From Zeugodacus cucurbitae (Eukaryota; Arthropoda; Insecta; Diptera; Tephritidae): a stretch of DNA of 64,000 nucleotides. Shown one piece after another: positions 13,404 to 25,497 of the stretch (positions are counted from its first letter, which is position 1; every line of letters begins with the position of its first letter). The position numbers were made by a program, and so were the translations under genes. The notes below the pieces were generated by a model. The model saw nothing but the letters and a program-made list of their open reading frames with translations. It ran no database searches and had not been told where the DNA came from. The DNA lies in the NCBI RefSeq assembly GCF_028554725.1, contig NC_071668.1, forward strand, positions 74,579,719 to 74,643,718, read 5' to 3'.

Positions 13404-14340
13404 CTTCATATTTAATACATAAGTTGATTTGCATCTTCAGTTTTCCAAGATAATAAGATCGTAATTCAAATAGAGGGAGAGACTGATCAAACCTCTAACA
13501 AATACGAAAGCACCGATAGTATACTTCATAATTTGGGATATCCTGTGGACTACTTGTTAAAATCTATTCATTATACTCCAAGAACATACAAACATCTTTC
13601 CTAATAGTAACCAGAGAAGTCTACACATCGAACACGTCAAAATTATGATCATCACACTGACCGTGTCTTCAACTGCATCATGATATTTTCGTGGTCTTAC
13701 AAACTATAAACGCAAATCGCACTTCATTAAATCAATATCTAATAGTTGCTTACAAACCGACAATAACAAGCCTAACCTCTTTAAAGCTAACAAAAATCAA
13801 TCTAACGATTTTGCAACCTCAATCCACTCACATTTTCAAAACTACTCTGGCTTTTACGACAACTCAATGTTATCTACGCTTATGACTCGGAATTTATCTT
13901 ATAAGCACACGCCTTTACATTAAAGTTTAACATTTTTTATCGACTTCCACTTTTTAGTGCCGCAAACGTTGAGCCTTATCTTTACTAACGCCACTTTGAA
14001 GAAATGGTTCATTAGGAAAAATCGAAGAACAGCAAACAACAAAAAAGAAAGAGAATTGTTAAACTTTTTATAGCCGCTAGAGCACGGGCACTGGCCGTTT
14101 TTACCTAATATGCCATAAAAACGCAGTTAATGACAACGAGTTGCAACAAACAGTTTTATGACAATCGTGCGCATAGTTTTTTCGTAAATAATTTGTCATA
14201 AAATGTAATGCACGAAGAGTAGCTTAAAAAGCTTATGCGGCGAATGTAAAGGGTGTCAGTAACGGGATTGGCCAATCCATTTTGTAAACATAATTGATTG
14301 TAAGTACTCAGAGATCATATTAACTGTCTGGAAAACTTCT
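13404..14340. other. intronic sequence, nothing recognised
   Basis: This is AT-rich non-coding sequence between the GA microsatellite and the tandem repeat starting near 14345. Only short frames without a recognisable motif are present. Confidence 0.5.
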
Positions 14341-14344
14341 TCGA

Positions 14345-14930
14345 AGTCTTTTCAAATAATTGAAGTTCGAAAAATTTAAGGACCGATTTCTATAATTTCC
14401 TTAGAATTTCTGAGAAATGTTCCATGAGGTTTTTATTTATTGTAAGATAAGATCAGCCATAGGTTTTAGATTGATATACGCAAAAGCGGCCAATTTACAA
14501 TACGAAATCGAATGAAGCCTATTTCAAAATATCGCTGAACCTAAAGGAGACATTTTTTTCGAATAATTGAAGATCGAATAATGACAGCACCAATTTCTAT
14601 GATTTTCTTATAATTTTAGATACATGACCCAGGATGGTTCTACTAAATAGTGGCATAAAAGTGACCAATTTACAATTAGAATAAAGGCTATTTCAAAATA
14701 TCGCTAAACCTAAAGGAGACATTTTTTTTCGAATAATTGAAGATTAGATAATGACAGGATCAATTTCTATAATTTCCTTAGAATTTCAAACACATGACCT
14801 CCCAGGAGAGTCCTACTAAAAGTAAGATAAGATCAGGCATAGGCTTTTATTTAATATACCCGACTACCTTGATAATATCTAGACGAAAGAGGCCTATTTC
14901 AAAATTTTATTGAATCTAAAGGAGTCTAAA
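14345..14930. repeat. diverged tandem repeat, about three units of 170-208 bp
   Basis: The phrase AATAATTGAAG recurs at about 14355, 14562 and 14732. Each time it is followed by a version of 'CCAATTTCTATAATTTCCTTAGAATTT' with changes. The phrase CCTATTTCAAAAT...CCTAAAGGAGA recurs near 14520, 14690 and 14900. One unit is about 35 bp shorter because it lacks the AAGATAAGATCAG segment that the first and last copies share. The units are non-coding and moderately diverged, so the amplification is not recent. Confidence 0.75.
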
Positions 14931-15467
14931 ATGAGATCTTTGAAGCGCACCGACTTAAAGGCTAGTATAGCTAGGCTAGTAGGCTAGCTATTATTTTCAA
15001 AAAATAAAATGATATCAAACCCAAAAATTATGGTTCTCAATCTACACAGCAATCCATACCGGCATACCCTGTCAGCGCCAAAAATGCGTTTATTTATGCA
15101 TTTACAAAATTTATAAAGAGTTTTGAAAAGGTTGTGACATTTGAACGGACCAAACGTGACACTAATAAAATGCTTGTTTTTGTTGTAATTTATTTCGTTG
15201 GTGTCTTAAATTTTAATACAAGTATTTTCCATTTTTATGCTTGTCATTAGTGACGCATTTAAATCTGGGTACTAACTAATTTTTGTAAGATTTTTCAAAA
15301 GAGAGCGGCGCTGGTGTAGACCACCCAAGAAACGTGAGTGAGCGATTAAAGTGGAAATAAATGTATAATAAAATTAAAAGTGCAACCGAAAGATATACAA
15401 AGATGTAGAATGAGCTCAAAAATAAATTATAGAGCGAAAAAAATATATTTTTTTTTATAAAAAAAGA

Positions 15468-15805
15468 AAATGTCAAACAAAGCTTACGTACAGCAAATTG
15501 TTATTTTTGACAGTTGACAATTGCTGTCATTTGTCAAATAGTGTAATGTTAATTGTCAACTTTTGGACAGTGCTTGGCAAGTAATTGACAGTAACGATAA
15601 CAATTAAAATATATTTTATTATGGAAAATTAAAGAAAATGTATGAAAAATCAACGGTTTTGTAGAAAAATGAAGAGATTTAGAGAGGTAGGAAATTTTAC
15701 AAACGGGAAGTCAGGACAAATCTAGTTTTTTTTGTTTTATCTGTCATAAGGAACAAATGATAATATTTGACAGTATTCGCTAGAACTCCTGTCAGTTTCT
15801 ATCTC
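15468..15805. promoter_or_regulatory. cluster of TGACA/TGTCA motifs
   Basis: Ten TGACA or TGTCA pentamers lie in about 330 bp, several in the TTGACAG form. TGACAG is the known site of TALE homeodomain factors such as Homothorax. Four of them sit within about 30 bp around 15510-15540. The density is seen directly; enhancer function and the factor are inference. Confidence 0.3.
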
Positions 15806-18800
15806 TTCATGGGAAATTTAATGCCATGAATAATTTGTTCGAAAAAGGGCCTAAGAAAATAATTCTGATCTATCTACTTTTCGAAAATAAATAAACTAGA
15901 ACCACCATCTATAAACACAAAAACTCACACCTTTAAGCACTATACACCAAATTCCGTCGAACTCTCTCGAATATCACACCAAAAATAAAAAAAGATAAAG
16001 TCAAAAGTAAATTACAGTAGCCAAACAACATACAGCCAGACACATTTACCACCTTATTTATGTTTATGGCAACCTTGTAACGGGCAACAACAAAAATTAG
16101 CGCTAGTTGCTCGTTAGTATCACAGCAAAAATGCAACGAGTAACAAGATCATTAGCAACGTGCCACATTGTAAGGCACGAAATGCCTGTTGCCACCACAT
16201 GTTTATGTGATTTTCGCAGCTCATCAGCTGCTGTTGGCAAAATTATGAGTTATATGCAAAAATCAAAGGCAGACATTAGCGGTTACTCATCGTGGCAAAA
16301 AACATAGCCTATACATACATATATAATCGTGAAGTAGTTCGACGAACCTGACCAACTAGGCGCTACTGTGTGCTATAAACAGGAAGTCGCCACTGCAGGG
16401 TCAATTTCAACTGTGTGACTGGAATTGTTTAGGACTGGAATACTTCGTGATTTGTCGGCGCTAATCTGTGTAGTTAGGGCTTGGGTGTAGAGTAGTGGTA
16501 GAAATTATCGACTTCATTAAAAAATAGAAGTAGTGATTTGATTTCGACGTCATTACAGAAGTAACAATACATATGGATAAGTGGATTTGTCTGTTCCAAG
16601 TCGTGAAGCCGGGACGTCAGCTAAAATACCATTTTGATATCAGAGCTTGATCAGCAACTTTACTGTCTCGATTCCAAAAGATCAGTTATAAATATAGGGG
16701 AGGCCCAGACTGGAGCAGTTTAAAGTTACAAATCAAATCCTATTAGACAATATTTTTCCGATTTAGAAGCTTTCAAGTTTCATAAAGGGTTGAGAACTTT
16801 AGAAAAATATATTTAGGGAACAAGTTCTTCATTAAGCTTTAATAATATTACATATATTTCTGAGCCCTAAACAACCAATAAGGTTTTGAAAATATTAATA
16901 TTACTCTTTCTTTGAAATATGTATACTCTCTTTTAAATGAAATATGTATACTCATACTTCGAAACTTCACGCTCCTCCTAATCACCATAATTTTCTGTGA
17001 TTATTTTTTATTATTTTTACTTCATTTGCCTTCTGTTTTCCGCTCACGTTTGACAATCAATCAGCTGCCTAATGTTGTGCCACCACAAACCGAATTCAAA
17101 GTCAGTCACAAGCAACGTCGTAGAACTAACTCAAGCTTACACACTCGCCGAACTACGCGTCGACTATCGTCCCAGACAGTCTCCTAGTGTGTGTCGCTAG
17201 ACTACCAAATCAAACGTGCCACATTGCAATTTCTTACCCTAGAGCTGCTAGTTGTACCAATAACAAGTCGCCGACGTCACTTGTGTGGAGAACTCTGTCT
17301 GCTTTACATTTTATTGTATGAGGAAGGCAAAATTTGTGCCCTTTGTCGTATTTTATATGCCAGTTGAGTGAATAGTGCATAGCAAACAGCGAATTTCATG
17401 TTGAATTATGGGCTAACGATCTGCCTGTTATTCCAACAGTTGCATGACAGTAATTTCATTAATTCTTTTACCTCCCAACAAGGTTGAGATAGTTGTGGAA
17501 TTTTGAATTATTTTTAATTTCAGTAGTATCTGTATAATTGCGTTAGTATTTCAGTTGCTTCGTTTGAGCAAAACAGATCTACTCTATGTCGGTGGTGAAG
17601 AAGTTTCTGTTTCGAGTAGATCACCGAGATATGTATGTTATAGAAAAAACTTTGAATCAGAAGGACGACCTCGAAGTAAATATGCTGCCTGGAACGTCGT
17701 AAAGTAAAAAATAAGTTACTGCAACTCACGATCCATTTGTTCTTAAGGATAAAGCTATACGAAAACTATGAGGAAAGTAGGTTTGAGATCGCAGTTTTTT
17801 CTACTTCTCGGAATGCTTTGGCTAGGATGTTAGATTAGAACGAAGTAAAAAATATTAAAGAAGTTCTAAAATAACATTTTGTAATGGTTTAGTGAATCTT
17901 GGGCTTCTGAAGCCTTTTCAACGATGGAAAGTAGGTGAGGAATTCTCACCATTAATATATTGAGAGAACTTTTATCCGCAAGATCTTTGGATACGACCGC
18001 GTAAGTGATTTTAATATAGTTAGGCGTTTCAAAATCCAACAAATGCTCAGGTGAGACCATGTCATATGAATGGAAGACGAAGATCCAGTGAAAAGATCAT
18101 TCGATCCGATACTCATGGTTGGACAAGGCGGCTCCCACTCATTCAATGAAAGGAAGGCGTGACTTGGAAAAATTTTCATGTTCTCGGCCCAGATCGAACC
18201 ACAGTTTTGAGCCAAAGAAGAAAAGTATGGAAAGAACTTTTTACTGTATTTAAACCCACTGATGTGATTATTGCTCTATATCGACAATAACTAAAATTAA
18301 ATACCAAACAAATTTAGGTGAACTGCTAGTGATCGAGGGGGTGTAGAATAAACTCCACCATGCACAGATTACATAGAACCTCTCTTCATTGAAAAAAAGA
18401 GTACATGGCGACGGAAATAAGGAAACGAATAACTGAAATCTTTTGAATAGAGCAAAATATTTAAATTCAGTGGATTTGTGTCACAATTCTGTCGATTCAT
18501 GTCAATCTCCGCTAATTGGTTTGACTGACATTCACTTAGCTCCACTGAAGGGTACAATCTCGATATTAAAGTTTATGAGCTACACTACACTAGTTTATGA
18601 CACATGCTAGAAAATTTTCATTAGTGCCATAAACAAATTTTACAACTTTTTAAGCGCTAAACATTCTGATCGCCTGCTGATTCTGCCATTTGAAGACACA
18701 CTACCACACAGAGACACATTAAATACATAGTTTTACAACTAAATACAAGCTTTTTAATTGCAAACGCTAGACGACAACAAACCAACACAAGTTTACTGTG

Positions 18801-19379
18801 ATGGCGGAAAATCTCTGCTGGCACCTAAATTTTAGCGCTACACAAATTTTGCGCTTGCCGCTTGCTGGCTTTATGGCCACTCATTTGAGCGATGAGCGCT
18901 GTGTCAAAGTGGCAACACTATCGCTTGACTGATAAGGTCAACACAAATGATTTATGACTTGGCCGGGGATTATGACGCTTTGCGTATTTGTGTTGTGCAA
19001 TGAAATGTGAGAAGTCTTGCTGAGATGTTTCTTTAATGTGTCTATTACGGCCCCGATGTTTGGCTAAAGAAGTTTGTGAATGGAACGCAAGGCACTTGTC
19101 CATGTATGTATGTGTTTAAGTGCAGCATGTTGCAAGCATATCGCTTGTGTATGTGAAGTGTTGCGCAACAATAGCTGGTGTAGGCAAATATTATTTCAAA
19201 GGCTTTGCCAACAATGCTGGTGTTTATAATGGAATTTAGCATTTAATGGCGTTTTGATTGGTTGAGGCAGCATTCCAGTGAGATTAATTGAGAATAGTTA
19301 ATTCAAAATTATTGTTTAGCATTCAAATTGTATGAGTGTCATTATTTATGTTTATATTTAAAAATTTTCGGTAAAAAAT
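15806..19379. other. intronic sequence, no gene seen
   Basis: I see no supported gene here. Two overlapping minus-strand frames at 17866-18215 have ordinary composition but match no family I know, and I do not call them. Otherwise this is AT-rich intron with no clear repeat. Confidence 0.45.
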
Positions 19380-19399
19380 TTGGTACACAGAATCATACT

Positions 19400-20361
19400 A
19401 GGTAGGGTCATATTTGGATGAAATTTGGGTCATATTTTGAGAAGATGAGCGTGTCTGCGGTCCCTACTATGTTTTTCGCACAGATCTTATAAACTGCTAA
19501 AACTGTATCAGCCACACTTTCTGGAGTATTTTCCCTGAGATATCCCATTATACAGCCTGGAAATGGATTAAGTCGGAATATAACCACGTCCACTTCCCAT
19601 TAAAAGATTATGTTGTTTTAATTCACTAAGAAAAACACCTATTCATCATTCATTTTAATAGTAAATATAGCATAGAAAAGTTGCACTAAGGCTGGTATAA
19701 AAACGGATGATGAGCATGGCGCCATCGACTTATGAGTCAAAAATTATATTTTAGGATTTACTCGCCCAAATTTCAAGGCAATTTGGTCTATAATATTTCA
19801 TTTTCATCTTAATGGTATAGTGAAAATGGGAGATATCAGTTTAAAGCCACGCCTACTTGCATTAATATTGTATTATTAACATTACCCACTTTAAAAACAT
19901 CTAAAATCGGACTATAACTTTTCAAGGCCCCAGATATCGAATATAAGGACCTAGTGATTAATATTTTACCGAAAATATTATTATAGTAAATCTCTCAGAT
20001 ATTCTAAATAAATTCAAAGGAGATCTGTTTTTTCGACTAGTCTGATCAATACTTCCTTAGACCCCATAAATCAACCTGACATACGGATTTACCAACTTCC
20101 GGTGGACTTTATATCTTATATATCGGTTAATATGTTAGATATCTTAGCAAAATTAAGTGAACGTAAAATCTTGGATATAATGTAGCTTGGTAGTAAAAAT
20201 AGTTGGAATCGGTCCAGGAATTACCACAGCTTCCATATACAGTAAAGACTCTCGTGGACAGACACTCACCGATTTTTTGTCCGCCTAAGGTCATTTGAGG
20301 TGTCTGTTAGGAGAGATTTCTCTATAAGAGTATAAAATGTTCTGTTACACCCGGTTAGGTA
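19400..20361. mobile_element. dispersed repeat, diverged copy of the family at 61643-62719
   Basis: The right end carries AGAGTATAAAATGTTCTGTT followed by ACACCCG (20328-20354), matching the right end of the copy at 62.66 kb. Inside, both copies share CGAATAT...GACCT/GTACCT, then ACCGAAA-TTAT, then a TAAATCTCTCAGATATT-like phrase. Both also share a phrase like CCACGCCCACTTCCCAT. The left end here is poorly defined. No protein is encoded. This is a non-autonomous repeat whose class I cannot settle. It contains a small nested element at 20240-20322. Confidence 0.6.
20238..20324. mobile_element. tiny nested TA-flanked MITE
   Basis: An 83-bp element flanked by TA on both sides interrupts the right part of the larger dispersed repeat. 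Its ends form an imperfect inverted repeat: left CTCTCGTGGACAGACACTC, right reverse complement CTCTCCTAACAGACACCTC. The CAGTAAAG start and TA target fit a Tc1/mariner or pogo-type MITE. That assignment is inference from the ends alone. Confidence 0.5.
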
Positions 20362-21949
20362 ATTTAATGTTTTTATTTAAAATTATTTGGCATCTGGTTT
20401 AGAAGTGTTATTTTTGGAACTTCAAATACCATTCGGCTCCAACTGTCAATGCTGGCTTATTAAAACCCAAAATTTAAATCCACATATGACAGATAAAAAC
20501 TATAATAGATAGATATTCATCAAATGTATTTCTGCCGAAAAGTTCCAGGAAAAAAAATTCAACAAACAAGTTCGTCAAAATATAAAATGTTTTTCTTGAT
20601 AATTCCCTCGCATTCGAATTAATTGAAAGTATTTAACACAAATTTTTCAAATTGCTGAACTAATGAAGCGGCCAACCAAGTAATGTTGTGGCTTAGCAGC
20701 AACAAAAAACTAACAACAACAACACAAAAACAAGCATAACATTGGCAGCTGCAACAACACAGAAACCGAGAAACCCGCCAAGAGGATATGTTAACAACTG
20801 GCAAGCAAAAAACTCCCAACCACTCAGCTGTCAATCAAACGGCGGCGGAAAATCAAGAAAAATATTGAAAATTCACGAGGCAAAAACCGACGAAAAATCG
20901 TGGCAATAAAAATGAGTAAATTCAATTTACCACAGCTATGTGGAACCGTTAGTGGCAAGAAGTTGTAAAAATACCATGCTTTTGTTGTTGTTTGTTTTAG
21001 TTGTTATTGCTGTTGTTGTTTGCTACCGCAGCACCAACATACGCGCATTGTATATTGACAGCAAGTGTCAATGGTGTGGTTACAAGTATTTGTTTTGTTG
21101 TTCTATGGCATTTGTTTGCTCAGCGCTCAACTAGGAGACGCACTAACCTCAATACTAACAAGAACAACAACAACAACAACAACAGCAAGTATATTGCAAA
21201 TAGAACTGTGCAGTGAGACTTGAAAGCTGGAGTTGCAGTTACGGAAAATGCAAGCAATCGAACTGAAACAACAACAACTGCAACAACAAAATACCAAATA
21301 GCAGCATAACGGCAATTCTAAGTAAGCCAACAACAACAGTGTAGAACTTTGCTGCACTGACATTTGGGCTGTGGCACCAACAGCACTCCAAACGCCATAA
21401 AAATGTCAACGAGCTCGTAAAACAGCAACAACCATTGCAATAAAATGAAAATGAAAACAACACATGGCAACAACAACAACAAGAACAACAATCGAGATAT
21501 TAACTACAACAACTACTTGAAAACAAATTCTTGACGCAATCACATTGCGAGAATTCAGCGAATGTTTGGGCGCAGCAACACAGCAACAGCAACAAAATGT
21601 TGCAGCACACAAGCCGGAGTCTGTAGCATTCGCGGTGCAACAACAACGCATGCCTACTTTTGCGTAGGAATGCGCTCAAATGCAGCGATTGTGCTGGCAT
21701 TGCGTCTTTCCATGAGCAAACCGCTGCGCATGCGTGGCGGCAATTGTGGCTCCAAACAGTCTGCGCTTGCCGCGACACTCGGTATTATATGCGAACGAAG
21801 AATGCAGAAAGGGTTGGTTGGATACAGCGATCTGGTGTTGGTCCCACGAAAACGAGTTAATTGATAAGATCAAAGTATTTGAGTGAAGCAACTTGAGTTC
21901 TGCTCTAATGAATTATGTGGAAATGAAATGAAGGGATCTAAAAAAAGAG
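20362..21949. other. CAA/TTG-rich intronic sequence with an (AAC)n tract
   Basis: This stretch has many CAACAA triplets, including a perfect (AAC)n run near 21164-21186. Such triplet-rich DNA creates long spurious frames on both strands, poly-Leu/Cys or poly-Asn/Gln. I find no convincing gene. Confidence 0.6.
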
Positions 21950-23340
21950 CAATAAACTCGAGTTTAAGGTCTCTTGGTAGCAAACTAGCAACCAAATAGT
22001 ATTGCAAACTAGGGTTGTGGCATAAATAACATAAAATAGCATTCAAAAGGAGTTTGATTAAGTTTTTTATATGGTAAACCCTCTTTTATTAAGTAGAGTT
22101 TAATACTAAACACCGAAATTTGCTGAAGTTTAAAGAATATCACTCAGGAGGGCTAAGTGTGGCGGAAGATATAAGATATCTGATCTGGATTCACATTGGA
22201 ATATGCGATTTTTGCGGGACATTTCTTTGAAGGACCTCACAAAATTACGATCCGTAGTTTTGGTACCCCACCGGAGAGTAGCAGGAAATGTCAAGTGCAT
22301 GGCACCAAGGAAACAGTGGAGCATCTCTTGTGCGTTTGTCCTGCACTAGCAAGACAATGCTTCAGGTATCTAGGGGCCCCGCAGTACGATAAGTTGGAGC
22401 AGATATCATTAGTGAGGCCTCATCTTCTCTTAAAATTCGCGTTAAGCGCTGGCATCCTATCAGATGCCTAATATTCAGGGAATACGTGACGGGACTCCAT
22501 CTGGTATCGTTAAGGAGCATAACTGGTCTATGCGGGGCTTGTTGGCCCACCAGACTAACCTAACTTAACCACTAGTTAGATAAATGCACGGATAAGCTCT
22601 TAAGTTATAGAGTTTCGGAGGAATAAACTATATTATGACGAGACTTTTAGTAAAACCAGCCAAATCCGTCTCAACGAGAGGCATATAAAACTAAACTCAC
22701 TTACTAAAATAAACTCGAGTTTAATGCTGCGATTTAGTGTTTAAGAAACTGCAGAGTTTAATACGAGACATTTTATCTTCATAAAAAATAAAAAAATGGT
22801 ATTTAAAGCAAGATTTTGTGAGTAGTGTTTAATGCTAAACACCGTATTTGTCAGTAAGCTCGATTTAGTGTTTATAAAGTCCGATTTTACCTATGAGTTT
22901 TTTGCGAATGTTAGGAAATAAATAAGAACAACTCTTGATCCTAGACTCAGATTGGAATAAATCAGTTTTACTTAGAGGAGCAGTTTTTGTTACACTCCAC
23001 AAAAGTCTGTAGTTTTGTGCCCCATTAGTTAGGTTGTTTACGTACTATTCAGTTCTGTAACTATAGAGTTCTAGAGGATAAGAGAGTACTACTTATGAAG
23101 ATAATTTCAGAAAACGAGAACAATCCACCTCAAAGAGAGAAATGTAAAAGTACCTTCACATTATACAACAAACTTGAGTTTAATGCTTACATTTTGAGTT
23201 TAAGAAACTCTAGAGTTGAATAAGAAGCCTTTATGCCTACAAAAAGTAAAAAAACTGGCATTCAAAGCAAGGTTTTGTGAGTAGTGTTTAATTTGAAAAT
23301 AAACTCGAGTTAGTAAGTCACAAGTTCGAGTTTAACTCTG
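21950..23340. repeat. ~460-bp tandem repeat, about 2.4 units, first unit interrupted by a LINE
   Basis: Units start near 21952, 22706 and 23166 with AAACTCGAGTTTA or a one-base variant. Later each has TAATACTAAACACCG/TAATGCTAAACACCG, GTAGTTTTGTGCCCCA, TATAGAGTT and TCAACGAGAG/CTCAAAGAGAG phrases in the same order. Without the ~297-bp insertion at 22272-22568, unit 1 is about 457 bp, close to the 460 bp of unit 2. Unit 3 is partial. The units do not encode protein and are moderately diverged. Confidence 0.75.
22272..22568 (+). mobile_element. 5'-truncated non-LTR retrotransposon 3' end
   Basis: Frame 22272-22471 encodes C-x(n)-ETVEHLLCVCPALARQ-CFRYLGAP...RPHLLLKFALSAGIL followed by a stop. 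This is the Cys/His C-terminal tail common in Jockey/LOA/I-type LINE polyproteins. About 100 bp of 3' UTR follow, with the phrase AACTGGTCTATGCGGGGCTTG, ending in CTAACCTAACTTAACC. The insertion splits a tandem repeat unit, and CCAC flanks it on both sides (22268-22271 and 22569-22572), a possible short target duplication. Only the last part of the element is present, as expected for 5' truncation. The exact clade is uncertain. Confidence 0.7.
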
Positions 23341-24740
23341 TTTTTATAGGAAAAATGCTCTCAATGTTGGACAACTCAACCGTTTCTCTAGTTCAACAAA
23401 ATTTGTATGTCTTAAAGTACAGTTATGTACACTAAAACTCTGTAAAAAAAAGTCCACTTGTCTATGTAATTCGCAGAAAAAATACGGAAATCCCACCACA
23501 TGCTGCTAATCAATTAAAAAACGTCAATAAGAGAGACACTGTGATATTGCTGCGCAAATGCTTAATTAATGGCAACACTATCTCGCTGTAAGTAATTAAA
23601 TACATTTGAATGTTTGTGTGAGTACACGCATTTACGAGGCGTAGTTAATTAACGCCACAAGTTTTGGCTAGTTTAATGGTGACAACAACTTCCATGTTCG
23701 TACATTACAAAAAAGCCACGCAATTTGCGTCAAAAAATTCTCTCACTGGAGGGAGTGGGGTGGCCACCACTGGGCTACATGTTGCAGCGGCGCATTCAAC
23801 TGCAAACATTTTTCTAGGCATTTTTTATTCATTTATTTTTTTGCGGTTTTCGATTACAAAATTCACACGCCGATTTTTTTTTTATTTTTGTTTTTAACGG
23901 TTTTTGTGACTAAACAACGGTTTGTCGGCAGAATTTCATGCTTATTAGCCAATATGAGGATTTTATTATCACAACATACATACAAACATGCTCCTAAGTA
24001 TTTCTGTATATCTCTTATGCAGTTTCTTGATGTTTTTCCGCGAATTTGCATAAACTGGCATGTCATTTTTAATTGCTCAACCTCCTGCTGGCAAAGTTGA
24101 CAGTTGTTGGTTGCCGCAATTTGCTACTGATTTCAGGAGTGTCGCAGCTGCAACAACAACATTTGACAATTGCGTGATGTTGCAATCAGCGTTGGTCTAA
24201 CCGTCTAACTGTCTGTCTCTCTGTCTGTCTCTGTACCTATTTGTCTGTCCCAGCTCAGCGCTTGTCTATGCGTTGATTGAACAACTCGCCGCATTCATAC
24301 TCAAGGAAAAAATATGTTGCGGTTAATATTTTTGTGCAACAATTGGCAAATGGTGACCAAATGTCTGGTGCGTTCATGTTCAGATATGCTAATACGATAT
24401 GTCAGTATATTTTGACTTCAGTATGCGTGAGTATACTGCTTATGTTGCGCTTATGTAAATTTTATTGCTGTTAATTTGTCAGAGTTATTTACATATTTGG
24501 TATTTATTTGTTTGAGTCGATGCATTCGACAGGTAAAATTGTCTAAAATAGAGTTCGGACACAATTGGATTGTGACTAAAAACTTATTTTAGCGACATTA
24601 ATGCATGACATGAAAGGAGGATGGAGTCCACTTAAGTGAGGAAAATTCCTGATTGCCATTCACTTGGGACGATTCTTTTACATTTGGCTCAACCAGCTCA
24701 CAATTTCCGGTCTTAGACTAAGTATCCTCTGTGTAGCCTA
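23341..24740. other. intronic sequence, no gene seen
   Basis: This is AT-rich non-coding DNA with a CTGTCTGT-rich tract near 24208-24250. The short frames do not resemble known proteins. Confidence 0.5.
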
Positions 24741-24744
24741 CAGG

Positions 24745-25497
24745 CAACCGTTTGGAGGTGAGTTAAAGTGAGAACGCGAATCCCACTTATGCGGTTTCGC
24801 ATAGGCTTTGGGACCCACCATTTAAGAAAAAATCTTCCCAATGAACAGGAAACAGCAGCCTCGGATGAAAGCACCACAAATGTATTATGAACAACGATTT
24901 AAGGGCATACACCTGGAATGTCCGATCTCTTAATTAGGAAGGTGCCTCTGCCCAGTTGGTTGATGTCCTCGTAAGAGTAAAGGCTGATATCACCGCCATC
25001 CAAGAAATGCGATGGTGGGCCCTTGTGGCATCTACTACTGCGGCCATAGAAAAGTGCGCAAATTCGTTGTGGGATTAGTGGTGGGAGAGAGACTCCATCG
25101 TCGAGTCCTAGCATTCACTACGGTGGATGAACGTCTAGCCACAATCCGCATCAAAGCGAGGTCTTCAACATACCGCTGATTTGCACGCCCCGACGGAAGA
25201 GAAGGACAATGTGACCAAGGATACTTTCTATGAGCGCTTAGAACGTATCTACGAGCGCTACCCCGCCACAATGTCAAAATCGTGCTTGGCGATTTTGACG
25301 ATAGGTGGACAAAGAAGTTGCCTTTGGCACAATAGTTGGAAAATTCAGCCTCCAGCATACAAAAATTCATCAAGCTACTTGACTCTCTCCAGATCGAAAA
25401 ACCAACAACCAGATCAATTATGTTGTATTAGATGGACGACTTGCTTCGAGTGTTTTTGATGTGCGTACGCTCCGAGGCCCTAGTAACGACGCGGACT
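24745..25497 (+). pseudogene. RTE-clade LINE relic: broken apurinic endonuclease domain
   Basis: Frameshifted pieces give, in order, an N-terminal stretch with ETAASDESTTN, then TWNVRSL (24911-24931), ITAIQEMRW (24989-25015, including the catalytic Glu of APE-type nucleases), RLATIRIKAR, HAPTEEKDNV, ERLERIYERYP, VLGDFD and VFDVRTLRGPSNDAD. This order is that of the endonuclease domain of RTE LINEs. The copy stops just where the catalytic Ser-Asp-His motif should be completed, and no reverse transcriptase follows. Several frameshifts and stops show it is dead. Losing the 3' part is unusual for LINE copies, which normally lose the 5' part, so a later deletion is likely. It lies antisense to wb. 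Confidence 0.75.

Noticed and set aside
17866..18215. Two overlapping minus-strand frames of 64 and 87 codons
   Set aside because: Composition is not obviously repetitive, but I recognise no family, and two frames cannot both be real. Left as unknown.
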